Part shown: positions 25,645 to 32,019 of the stretch, piece after piece
Numbering within the stretch: position 1 is the first letter of the stretch
How the letters are laid out: the number at the start of each line of letters is the position of its first letter
From: a bacterium
Lineage (GTDB): Bacteria; Patescibacteriota; Saccharimonadia; Saccharimonadales; UBA4665
Direction of reading: 5' to 3'
DNA: 32,019 nucleotides
Assembly: GCA_021833065.1 (NCBI GenBank)
Contig: JAKBGO010000006.1
Span: 1 to 32,019, forward strand
The notes under the pieces: generated by a model
What the model was told of the DNA's origin: nothing
The model's database searches: none
What the model saw: only the letters and a program-made list of their open reading frames with translations
Made by a program: the position numbers and the translations under genes

Positions 25645-25982
25645 TTTATAGGAAAGTTGATATCGGAAACTTTAGCGGCATTTTGAATATTTGATTGTCC
25701 GGATTGATTAGCCTGCGTATTGGCTTGTAGGTTAGTCGTTGATACGTTGGTTGGGTTATAAGAGCTGGAAACGTCTGCAGAGAATTTGGATGATGTGATT
25801 TTGTCGTTTTTCGATAACGCATCGGCCGATTTCAGGGTAGTTTGCCCGATAATGGTATTATTCAGTGATTGGTTTTTTTTGAGATGATTAATAGAAAGCG
25901 CTAAGACGCTCGCCGATATTATTAAAAATAGTATGACTAAAATCGAGGAATAGCTATTTTTTATTCTCATAAAACAAATCAT
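25641..25982 (-). CDS. small membrane-anchored exported protein, unknown
   Basis: 113 aa. A hydrophobic helix at about residues 12-30 (SILVILFLIISASVLALSI) after a short basic N-terminus is a signal anchor or signal peptide; the remainder is polar and rich in Ser, Asn, Thr and Gln, typical of a surface-exposed disordered domain. No family recognised. An ATG at codon 5 (25970) is an alternative start. It is convergent with sodX (4-nt overlap of stops) and divergent from the next gene 42 nt away. Confidence 0.6.
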   Translation of the reverse strand: MICFMRIKNSYSSILVILFLIISASVLALSINHLKKNQSLNNTIIGQTTLKSADALSKNDKITSSKFSADVSSSYNPTNVSTTNLQANTQANQSGQSNIQNAAKVSDINFPIN

Positions 25983-26009
25983 AATTTACCACAATTTAAA
26001 TATATTTAC

Positions 26010-26015
26010 TATAAT
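26010..26015 (+). promoter_or_regulatory. -10 box directly before the 26025 start
   Basis: TATAAT ends 9 nt before the ATG at 26025; the predicted transcript starts about 3 nt upstream of it. No Shine-Dalgarno. Confidence 0.55.
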
Positions 26016-26024
26016 TACAATCAG

Positions 26025-26594
26025 ATGAGGGTTGTTAAAAGAATTCTTCTAGTCGTTTTGATATTGTCAGTTTTTGGCAGTATCTTTTTATTTTTGCGTC
26101 AGTTTAGCTCTCCAATTATCGGTAAGCCATACCTTGTAAAGCAAACTGCTTCAGTTATTTCAGGTTCCAAAATCAAGAGTAACACTTCACCAGTTGATTA
26201 CTCGAATGATTACTTCAGTTTTGAGCTACCACCGAGTTTTTCTTATCAATCCGGTTCAAGTCAGAGAATCGGCAACCTTATATTGACAAGGTCTTATACC
26301 AGATTAAATCCAACCCCGCTTATAGTACAGATTGGTTTATATAGCTATAACGGTAGTCTGTCTGAAAATACGTCATATAATCTCAGAAAAAATAATCCAG
26401 ATTACATTATTCAGAATTACGATGGTGACTTCATCAGTTATTCCAATAAATACGATGGAGTTGTTTGTTTTTTAACCAGTTCCAATTATTTGGCTACAGT
26501 TTCCGTAACCACTGGGCTTCAGCAGTCGGGAAATTACCTAAACGATGAAATAAATCTATCGAAACAAATCATAACTTCGTGGCAGTGGAGATAA
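26025..26594 (+). CDS. secreted/anchored protein, unknown function
   Basis: 189 aa. A basic start then a long hydrophobic helix (about 6-25) forms a signal sequence. The exported part is polar, with several Tyr and Asn, and a compact region at about 55-185 (YFSFELPPSFSYQ ... IITSWQWR). No known domain is recognised. The TATAAT at 26010 suggests a leaderless mRNA. Lies just upstream of the surface-protein group. Confidence 0.65.
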   Translation: MRVVKRILLVVLILSVFGSIFLFLRQFSSPIIGKPYLVKQTASVISGSKIKSNTSPVDYSNDYFSFELPPSFSYQSGSSQRIGNLILTRSYTRLNPTPLIVQIGLYSYNGSLSENTSYNLRKNNPDYIIQNYDGDFISYSNKYDGVVCFLTSSNYLATVSVTTGLQQSGNYLNDEINLSKQIITSWQWR

Positions 26595-26599
26595 TCGGA

Positions 26600-26605
26600 T
26601 ATAAT
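26600..26605 (+). promoter_or_regulatory. -10 box before the 26631 surface gene
   Basis: TATAAT, 25 nt before the GTG at 26631. A Shine-Dalgarno (AGGGGG, 26616-26621) lies 9 nt before that GTG. Confidence 0.45.
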
Positions 26606-26630
26606 TATATAAAACAGGGGGTTGAATAAA

Positions 26631-27695
26631 GTGGACATCAAAAGATTTTTCGGCGTTTTAATGATTTATCCATTATTTCTTTTTGCCTCATTGCCGACTA
26701 CTTCAAACTATTCTCTTCAAAGTTTTAGTTTTGGGAGCGGCGGTTCGGCTAACTCTTCCACTACAACTTATTCAATAGAAGGTGAAACGGGTGGAAATTC
26801 TGGGAATAATTCATCTACCATAAACACCACTCTAAAACCCGGATTTATTCAATCTCAACAAGCCAATGTTCCAAAAATACTAACCCTGGATAATGGTGGT
26901 GGAATATTCTACAACAAACTACACTTTGTTTTAGATAATCAGTCTAATCCAACCGACGCACTCTTTTTGATTTCAGTCAGTACCGATAATTTTGTCAGTA
27001 ATATAACCTATCTCCAACCAGACGGTACTCTGAGTTCTTCACTACTACTATCCGACTATCAATCATATGCGTCTTTTGGAGGTGCGGCCGGCAGCTACAT
27101 TATTGGGCTTAATCCATCTACCACCTACTATGTCAGGGCGCTAGCTACAAACGGACAGTTCGCAGAATCTGGTTTTGGTCCTATTTCTTCTCAGACAACT
27201 GCCCCTCCGACACTTAGCTTCTCCCTTGACACTTCTACTCAGAGCACTGGGCCTTATGTAGTCTCCTTGGGCGATCTACTAAGCGGTCAAATCGTAACTT
27301 CTACTCAAACTATTAACACTTCTATCTCAACTAACGGCGCAAGCGGTGGCAATATTTATGTCAGTTCGCTATACGGAGGTCTTCATAGTCCGAGCTCAAA
27401 TTATACAATCACTTCAACCTCGGGTGATTTAACATCACTAAGTGAAGGCTATGGTGCTCAAGCCACAAGCGCTATTTCTTCTACCGGCGGTCCTCTTCTG
27501 ATAGAAAGCCCTTTTAACTCATCCGGAACAGCAGTTGGTGGGTTGTCGCAAATAATGCAAAGCGTCTTTAGTTCAAACAATCCATTAAGCGGCGGCGTCG
27601 GGCAGTTAATTCTAAAAGCTAAATCTGCCTCTACTGATGTTTCCTCCACCGACTACCAAGATGTTTTGACTTTTGTTGCTTCGGCCAACTTCTAA
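26631..27695 (+). CDS. secreted Ser/Thr/Asn-rich surface protein, C-terminal WxL-like motif
   Basis: 354 aa from a GTG with a well-placed Shine-Dalgarno; a TTG at 26622 is too close to it. Signal peptide at the N-terminus (IYPLFLFASLPTTSNY). The body is Ser/Thr/Gly/Asn-rich and beta-strand-like, with a fibronectin-type hint (LNPSTTYYVRALATNG). The end, DYQDVLTFVASANF, closely matches the end of the next protein (DYTDTLTIVAAGNF). WxL surface proteins of Gram-positives end with Y-x-x-x-LTW-T-L; here the Trp is missing. I infer a related anchoring or assembly domain, shared by both proteins, not a proven WxL domain. Confidence 0.65.
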   Translation: MDIKRFFGVLMIYPLFLFASLPTTSNYSLQSFSFGSGGSANSSTTTYSIEGETGGNSGNNSSTINTTLKPGFIQSQQANVPKILTLDNGGGIFYNKLHFVLDNQSNPTDALFLISVSTDNFVSNITYLQPDGTLSSSLLLSDYQSYASFGGAAGSYIIGLNPSTTYYVRALATNGQFAESGFGPISSQTTAPPTLSFSLDTSTQSTGPYVVSLGDLLSGQIVTSTQTINTSISTNGASGGNIYVSSLYGGLHSPSSNYTITSTSGDLTSLSEGYGAQATSAISSTGGPLLIESPFNSSGTAVGGLSQIMQSVFSSNNPLSGGVGQLILKAKSASTDVSSTDYQDVLTFVASANF

Positions 27696-27699
27696 GCTA

Positions 27700-27729
27700 T
27701 TGACTACATTAAAGCTTATGTATTAATAT
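27700..27729 (+). promoter_or_regulatory. promoter of the 27763 surface gene
   Basis: TTGACT at 27700-27705 and TAATAT at 27724-27729, spacer 18 nt. It directly follows the stop of the previous gene, so this surface gene can be expressed apart. Confidence 0.5.
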
Positions 27730-27762
27730 CAAGGTTAGTATTAAACTTAAAAAACAAATAAA

Positions 27763-28857
27763 ATGACTAAAAAAATATTTACTAAATTAAGTATTAAAAG
27801 GAAAATATCCTTAATAGCAGCCGTCGGTTTGATGTCTGCGTTAATAATGCCGGCTTTTGCTGGTGCCACTAATCTTGGTCAAGCAGGAGTGAGATTAGGT
27901 AGGTTAGGTAATGGCGCTTCAACTAACAACGATGCTCTCGTTACATTCAAATTAAATACTACTCCCACATCAGTTGCCGAGATAGTTGTTAGCTTCCCAA
28001 GCGGCTTTACTCTAACAGCAGGTACTCCAACACCGGTTACTACCGGATTTCCTACCACCCCGGCCAGTATTACTGCTCCTCCCGGAACACTTACTTCTAA
28101 TATTGTTTCTGCCGGTGCCGGTCTAGGTGGAACGATTACAGTTTCAGGTCTTACCAGCGCAAGTCTTAATAACACTACTTTATACGGTTTCGACATACCT
28201 ACTGGCTACATCACTAACCCATCTACGGCCGGACAGTATAATTTAACGGTAAGCAGCGACACTTCAACCCCAACTGTTATTGATTCAACGGATGTGCCTG
28301 TTTACATTTATGGTGCGTCCGCAAATCAAGATCAGGTTACTGTTACTGCATCAGTATCGCCAAACTTTAACTTTGCTCTTAGTTCTAACTCTGACACAAT
28401 ACCAGCAGTTGATCCCACAACAATTCAGACATCTGCCGGTGTCAACATGACTGTAAGCACTAACTCACCACTTGGTTACACGGCCTATGTCCGTTCAGCT
28501 AACGGTGCTCTTGTTTCAGCCACTAGCCCGTCTACTCCAATTTCAACAGGGGCCTACAGTAACACCACCCCAAATACTCTTACCCCCGGTACTACCGACT
28601 ACACCTTCGTTCCATCTACCGGAACAGCTTGTACTCTTTGTACTGGAACCTTGACCTACAATGGTGGATATACAATAGCTTCTGGTACTCAAGGAGGAGC
28701 TTTTAACGGTACCAACTTCGCAGCTTTCGTTTCCAGGAACGGTTATACTAATGCCGATGTAGTGTCCCTAAAGGAACGAATTACAGTTGCAAACACCGTT
28801 GGATACGCTAACGACTATACAGATACTCTGACCATAGTAGCTGCCGGAAACTTTTAG
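27763..28857 (+). CDS. secreted surface protein, paralogue of the upstream one at its C-terminus
   Basis: 364 aa. A basic N-terminus and hydrophobic helix end in AFAGA, a clear signal peptide (about 1-32). The mature part is Thr/Ser/Ala/Pro-rich and beta-like; residues about 185-364 hold two Cys (TACTLCTGTL) that could bridge. The C-terminus DYTDTLTIVAAGNF matches the upstream protein. It has its own promoter and its codon use (ACT, GCT, GGT) is consistent with high expression (weak inference). No transmembrane anchor follows, so it may be held by the two adjacent membrane proteins. Confidence 0.65.
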   Translation: MTKKIFTKLSIKRKISLIAAVGLMSALIMPAFAGATNLGQAGVRLGRLGNGASTNNDALVTFKLNTTPTSVAEIVVSFPSGFTLTAGTPTPVTTGFPTTPASITAPPGTLTSNIVSAGAGLGGTITVSGLTSASLNNTTLYGFDIPTGYITNPSTAGQYNLTVSSDTSTPTVIDSTDVPVYIYGASANQDQVTVTASVSPNFNFALSSNSDTIPAVDPTTIQTSAGVNMTVSTNSPLGYTAYVRSANGALVSATSPSTPISTGAYSNTTPNTLTPGTTDYTFVPSTGTACTLCTGTLTYNGGYTIASGTQGGAFNGTNFAAFVSRNGYTNADVVSLKERITVANTVGYANDYTDTLTIVAAGNF

Positions 28858-28875
28858 TTAATTCAGGGATAGTCA

Positions 28876-28911
28876 AGACCTATCTATACTGTATAATTAG
28901 CAGATAGGTCT
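28876..28911. promoter_or_regulatory. 10-bp inverted repeat around a -10 box
   Basis: AGACCTATCT (28876-28885) and AGATAGGTCT (28902-28911) are perfect complements with a 16-nt spacer that contains TATAAT (28892-28897). The right arm touches the ATG at 28912. It has no T run, so a terminator is unlikely; a repressor site or RNA hairpin over the start is possible. Confidence 0.5.
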
Positions 28912-29958
28912 ATGAGATTATTGCGTTATCTAAGTTTCCTGGGATTGTTAACGGCTTTTATTCTGATTCCGTTCGGTGTGTCAAGGGCTCAAAGTTTTCA
29001 GATCATAACCTCACCGCTACCCATCAAGTTGACTCTAAAACCAGGCCAATCCACCAGCATTAATCTAAGGGTTAAAAACCAGGGAATTACCACTGAACCA
29101 ATCTCGGTTGGTTTAATGAAATTCACGGCTTCTTCAGATAATGGATCGCCTAATATATCCAAACTTTCACCTTCAGATAACTACAGTTGGATTACCTTTA
29201 GTCCTAGTCTAATACAAGCTAAACCAGATATCTGGTATACGGTAGTAATGAATATTAATGTACCTAAGACGGCGTCTTTAGGCTATTATCTGGCTGCCAC
29301 TTTTTCTAGTCAAACACCAACCCAGGATCAAAAAACCAGTGTAGCTAATTTAAACGGGGTGGTTGCCACGCCGGTTCTTATTAATGTAGTCACGCCTAAT
29401 GAAAAACAGTCAATGGATTTGGTCAGTTTTTCTGCCGATCAGGGTTTTTATGAGTACTTACCGGCTAACTTCAGTGTTCTCCTTAAGAACACCGGTAATA
29501 TTTATCTGTCACCGATAGGAAATATTTTTATCTATAAAGGATCGAAGTTGGTCGACACGTTGTATGTTAATGATGCCGGAGGAAGTATCTTACCTGGCTC
29601 AGAGAGGATCTTTAAAGTATCTTGGACTGACGGTTTTCCAGTTTACAAACAAGCTCTTTTTAACGGTGTGCCAAAATTAGACAATCACGGTAAATTCATA
29701 GAGAACCTAAACTGGAATTTCTCTAATATTACTAAACTAAGAATAGGGCAGTATACCGCTAAATTAATCATGGTTTACAATAATGGTTCGGTTGATGTTC
29801 CGCTAGCTTCAAGTTTAAATTTCTGGGTTGTTCCATGGAAATTGATACTAATGGGGATAGCTGTACTAGCTTTAATCGGGTATGGTATTTATAGTGGAAT
29901 AAAATCCCTTTCAAAGAAGTTTAAAAGGATAAAAGGGAAGTTTTTTTCTAAAAAATGA
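28912..29958 (+). CDS. membrane-anchored Ig-like surface protein (DUF916-like)
   Basis: 348 aa. Signal peptide (about 1-25), then two beta-sandwich domains: residues 28-160 (LKPGQSTSINLRVKNQGIT and VPKTASLGYYLAATF) and 165-300 (LVSFSADQGFYEYLPANFSVLLKNTGNIYLSPIGNIFIY). This resembles the DUF916/WxL-interacting protein fold by eye. A C-terminal helix (VVPWKLILMGIAVLALIGYGIY) and a very basic tail (SKKFKRIKGKFFSKK) anchor it with a cytoplasmic end. The next gene overlaps by 4 nt (ATGA) and has the same layout, so the two probably act as a pair. Confidence 0.72.
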   Translation: MRLLRYLSFLGLLTAFILIPFGVSRAQSFQIITSPLPIKLTLKPGQSTSINLRVKNQGITTEPISVGLMKFTASSDNGSPNISKLSPSDNYSWITFSPSLIQAKPDIWYTVVMNINVPKTASLGYYLAATFSSQTPTQDQKTSVANLNGVVATPVLINVVTPNEKQSMDLVSFSADQGFYEYLPANFSVLLKNTGNIYLSPIGNIFIYKGSKLVDTLYVNDAGGSILPGSERIFKVSWTDGFPVYKQALFNGVPKLDNHGKFIENLNWNFSNITKLRIGQYTAKLIMVYNNGSVDVPLASSLNFWVVPWKLILMGIAVLALIGYGIYSGIKSLSKKFKRIKGKFFSKK

Positions 29959-30914
29959 AACGATTGGCCTTCGTTTTTATTACTTATGTATGTTCTCTGG
30001 TTGCGTTTAACTCTGTGGCTTTTGCTAGTAGTATCGATTTGAAACAGAATCAAAGTGGGATACAGATGTCTCCATTCTTAGAAAACATTAACCTGGACCC
30101 ATCTAAATCTTCTATTTCATTTAACATAAATTACTCCAATAGTACCAACAAAATACAAGAGCTTGATTTGACAACTGAGGACTTTGGTTCACTGAACAAT
30201 ACCGGCGGAATATTGCTTGAGGGCTCTAATCCTTATACTGAAAAATATGGACTAACGGCTTGGATGAGCCTGTCATCTAACACCGTAACATTGAATCCTA
30301 ACTCTTCAGCATCGGTTCAAGTCACGATTAAGAACGAAAGCTCTCTTTCTCCAGGAGGCCACTACGGCGCAGTGATTGCTAAAGTTAATAACTTCAATAA
30401 TTCTTCTAACGGCAACATCGTTACTATTAATCAACAACTGGTTAATTTAGTATTAATCGATAAAACAGGAGGGGATCATTTTAATTTAAAGCTAACTGAT
30501 ATTAAGAATAACGGCAACTGGCTAGTTTTGCCTTCAAGCGTAGTTTTAACGTTTCAAAATCCAGGAAATGTACAAGTCGTTCCAAGAGGCTTAGTCAGGT
30601 TACTGTCCCCAACCGGTAAAACTTTGGCACAGGGAATTATTAATCCCCAGTCATCTTTTATTTTACCGGAATCTTATCAAGATTTTATCGTTAACTTAAA
30701 CGCGGTTTCCAAAGATTATGCTTACCCCGGCATATACAGTTTGTCGGTTGATTTTAGGTACGACGGACTGAGTAGTTATTATAATCAGAAATTAGAGATA
30801 AAGTATGCTGATTTTCAGGGATTTATATTACTTTTAATTTTAGTATGGTTATTGTTCTTTGCTTATAAAAAAGTTACTAAATTTAAAACAAAAAATAGAT
30901 TGAAAAAAAACTAA
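29955..30914 (+). CDS. membrane-anchored DUF916-like surface protein
   Basis: 319 aa. Signal peptide (about 1-24, ending SVAFA), then a DUF916-like region: LDPSKSSISFNINYSNSTNKIQELDLTTEDF, with SPGGHYGAVIAKV near residue 135. A second Ig-like part (about 175-275) is followed by a membrane helix (GFILLLILVWLLFFAY) and a basic tail. DUF916 proteins in Gram-positives bridge WxL proteins and peptidoglycan; here the same role is inferred from the neighbours. It shares its start with the stop of the preceding gene. Confidence 0.72.
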   Translation: MKRLAFVFITYVCSLVAFNSVAFASSIDLKQNQSGIQMSPFLENINLDPSKSSISFNINYSNSTNKIQELDLTTEDFGSLNNTGGILLEGSNPYTEKYGLTAWMSLSSNTVTLNPNSSASVQVTIKNESSLSPGGHYGAVIAKVNNFNNSSNGNIVTINQQLVNLVLIDKTGGDHFNLKLTDIKNNGNWLVLPSSVVLTFQNPGNVQVVPRGLVRLLSPTGKTLAQGIINPQSSFILPESYQDFIVNLNAVSKDYAYPGIYSLSVDFRYDGLSSYYNQKLEIKYADFQGFILLLILVWLLFFAYKKVTKFKTKNRLKKN

Positions 30915-30998
30915 ATTTGGGGCAAAAAAGCTTGTGTTTAGTTGTAAAATTTGATACGATTAACCTAGATCTTTTAAAGAAACAAAGAAGAGGAAAAA

Positions 30999-32019
30999 GT
31001 GGAATTGGTAAAACGGTTTTTTACCATAAAGTTTTGGGTTATAGCCGCACTCATTTTATTGTTTGGTGGCTTATTATGGAATTCACAGAATGCTTTTGCG
31101 GCAAACCCAACTACAATTAATTTTCAGGGTAAAGTTGTCAATTCTAATGGTACCAATGTAGCAAACGGAACCTACCCCTTTACTTTCAAATTATATACAG
31201 TATCTAGTGGCGGTTCTGCCATATGGACGGAAACCCAGTCTGCAGTATTGGTAAACTCCGGTATTTTCCAAGTCTCGCTCGGCAGCGTCTGTCCTTTTTT
31301 TACGGCAAATACATGTAACAACAATACTCCTATCAATTTTGCGACTTCATCGACTATATACATGGGGATTACATTCAACAACGATCCCGCGGGTGAAATG
31401 ACGCCAAGAATATTGTTTCAATCCGTACCTTTTGCATATAATGCAGACCAAGTCGGTGGGTTATCGGTAAGTCAACTAGTTCAATTATCTCCTGCACTAC
31501 AACAAAGCGGGAACATTAACATAAACGGTAATGGTACTTTTGGAGGTAATTTGAATTCGACGAATATTACTGCAAGCGGATCACTTCAAGGTGGAACATT
31601 GACCGTAACCGGACTAACCACATTAAGTGGTGGATTGACAGCTTCTTCGATTAATACGACTGCCGGCACCAATACTACCCTCGGCAATGCCACCGGATCT
31701 TTTGCTCTTAGTTCAACCGGTTTGAATATCTCAAGCCTAGGAAACATAACAGGTGTTTCCGGTATATCTACTACTGGTTCATACACTCAGACAGGTACTT
31801 CAGCCAACACCTTCACTGGTGCTTCAACTTTCTCAGCTGCCGGTACCGGACTTACTGTTACAAACAATGCTTCAGTTGGCGGTACTCTTGGAGTAACCGG
31901 ACTAACCACATTAAGTGGTGGATTGACAGCTTCTTCGATTAATACGACTGCCGGCACCAATACTACCCTCGGCAATGCCACCGGATCTTTTGCTCTTAGT
32001 TCAACCGGTTTGAATATCT
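30999..32019 (+). CDS. long repeat-bearing surface protein, 3' end cut by window
   Basis: Read from a GTG at 30999, after a purine-rich GAAGAGGAAAAA; the frame is open to the window end (340 codons). A signal peptide ends in QNAFA. Residues about 38-155 form a domain typical of CPR surface/tail-fibre-like proteins (TINFQGKVVNSNG ... AIWTETQ ... GIFQVSLG ... MTPRILFQSVPFAYNADQVGG). From about residue 170 low-complexity Gly/Ser/Thr/Asn repeats begin, including two identical 127-bp blocks. An adhesin is the likeliest role, but the end is unseen. The 67-aa frame at 30917-31120 is a shadow in another frame. Confidence 0.8.
   Translation, partial: MELVKRFFTIKFWVIAALILLFGGLLWNSQNAFAANPTTINFQGKVVNSNGTNVANGTYPFTFKLYTVSSGGSAIWTETQSAVLVNSGIFQVSLGSVCPFFTANTCNNNTPINFATSSTIYMGITFNNDPAGEMTPRILFQSVPFAYNADQVGGLSVSQLVQLSPALQQSGNININGNGTFGGNLNSTNITASGSLQGGTLTVTGLTTLSGGLTASSINTTAGTNTTLGNATGSFALSSTGLNISSLGNITGVSGISTTGSYTQTGTSANTFTGASTFSAAGTGLTVTNNASVGGTLGVTGLTTLSGGLTASSINTTAGTNTTLGNATGSFALSSTGLNI
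31605..32019 (+). repeat. perfect 127-bp direct repeat, period 288 bp
   Basis: Bases 31605-31731 and 31893-32019 are identical, 288 bp (96 codons) apart and in frame; the copy at the end is cut by the window, so the real repeat may be longer. Encodes TGLTTLSGGLTASSINTTAG-type sequence. Identity at synonymous sites points to a recent duplication or gene conversion. Confidence 0.9.

Noticed and set aside
26622-26630. TTG start for the surface protein
   Set aside because: The AGGGGG lies directly on it; the GTG at 26631 has correct Shine-Dalgarno spacing.
30917-31120. A 67-aa open frame on the + strand
   Set aside because: It runs in another frame over the start of the long surface protein (30999 onward), which has a signal peptide and recognisable domain.
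31172-31981. Several open frames on the - strand with near-identical proteins
   Set aside because: They are reverse-strand reflections of the direct repeats of the surface gene; no start signals.

Overview
The window looks like a chromosomal segment of a small-genome, AT-rich bacterium of the Candidate Phyla Radiation (Patescibacteria), most probably Candidatus Saccharibacteria. This rests on gene style and content: compact single-copy housekeeping genes, ThyX in place of ThyA, Mur/Ddl cell-wall genes with membrane-anchored variants, large secreted Ser/Thr/Asn-rich surface proteins, and no phage or insertion-sequence genes. UGA is used as a normal stop (thyX and ligA end in TGA), so the recoded Gracilibacteria/Absconditabacteria are excluded. 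The lineage call is inference; no rRNA is present.

Layout. 1-1103: two tRNA genes, then msrA-msrB (methionine sulfoxide repair). 1182-2681: three minus-strand membrane-protein genes. 2813-6050: thyX-tmk (dTMP and dTDP synthesis) and two unknown genes. 6057-8125: an inositol-phosphate synthase diverging from a LysR regulator. 8173-8388: tRNA-Cys and tRNA-Leu. 8442-14141: a D,D-carboxypeptidase diverging from lemA-htpX-membrane protein-ligA. 14138-14410: an apparently free-standing structured RNA gene with its own promoter and terminator, then tRNA-Ala. 14430-18759: an unknown gene, an alpha/beta hydrolase, a MurF-like ligase and Ddl. 18762-24955: leuS, rpmF, nusB, a Nudix gene, rnc, rpsP, a KH protein and trmD, a translation/RNA-processing block. 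24984-25644: nickel superoxide dismutase and its maturation protease. 25641-32019: secreted and membrane-anchored proteins, ending in a repeat-bearing surface protein cut by the window edge.

How the genes fit together: envelope building (MurF-like, Ddl, DacA), oxidative-stress defence (MsrA, MsrB, NiSOD/SodX) and a surface-display locus (26631-32019) are combined with core nucleotide, DNA-joining and translation genes.

Main points of interest: (1) a nested-pseudoknot RNA gene at about 14172-14305; (2) two tRNAs in which the nearly universal G19-C56 elbow pair is replaced by U-A (Gly) and A-U (Ala), as compensated changes; (3) a LigA with no cysteine, hence no zinc finger; (4) a ThyX whose motif order is permuted; (5) a NiSOD-SodX pair; (6) a MurF-like protein with membrane helices where the UDP-binding domain is expected; (7) several genes whose -10 box lies 8-10 nt before the start codon, pointing to leaderless mRNAs; (8) a WxL-like surface locus whose C-terminal motif lacks Trp; (9) perfect 127-bp repeats 288 bp apart in the last gene.
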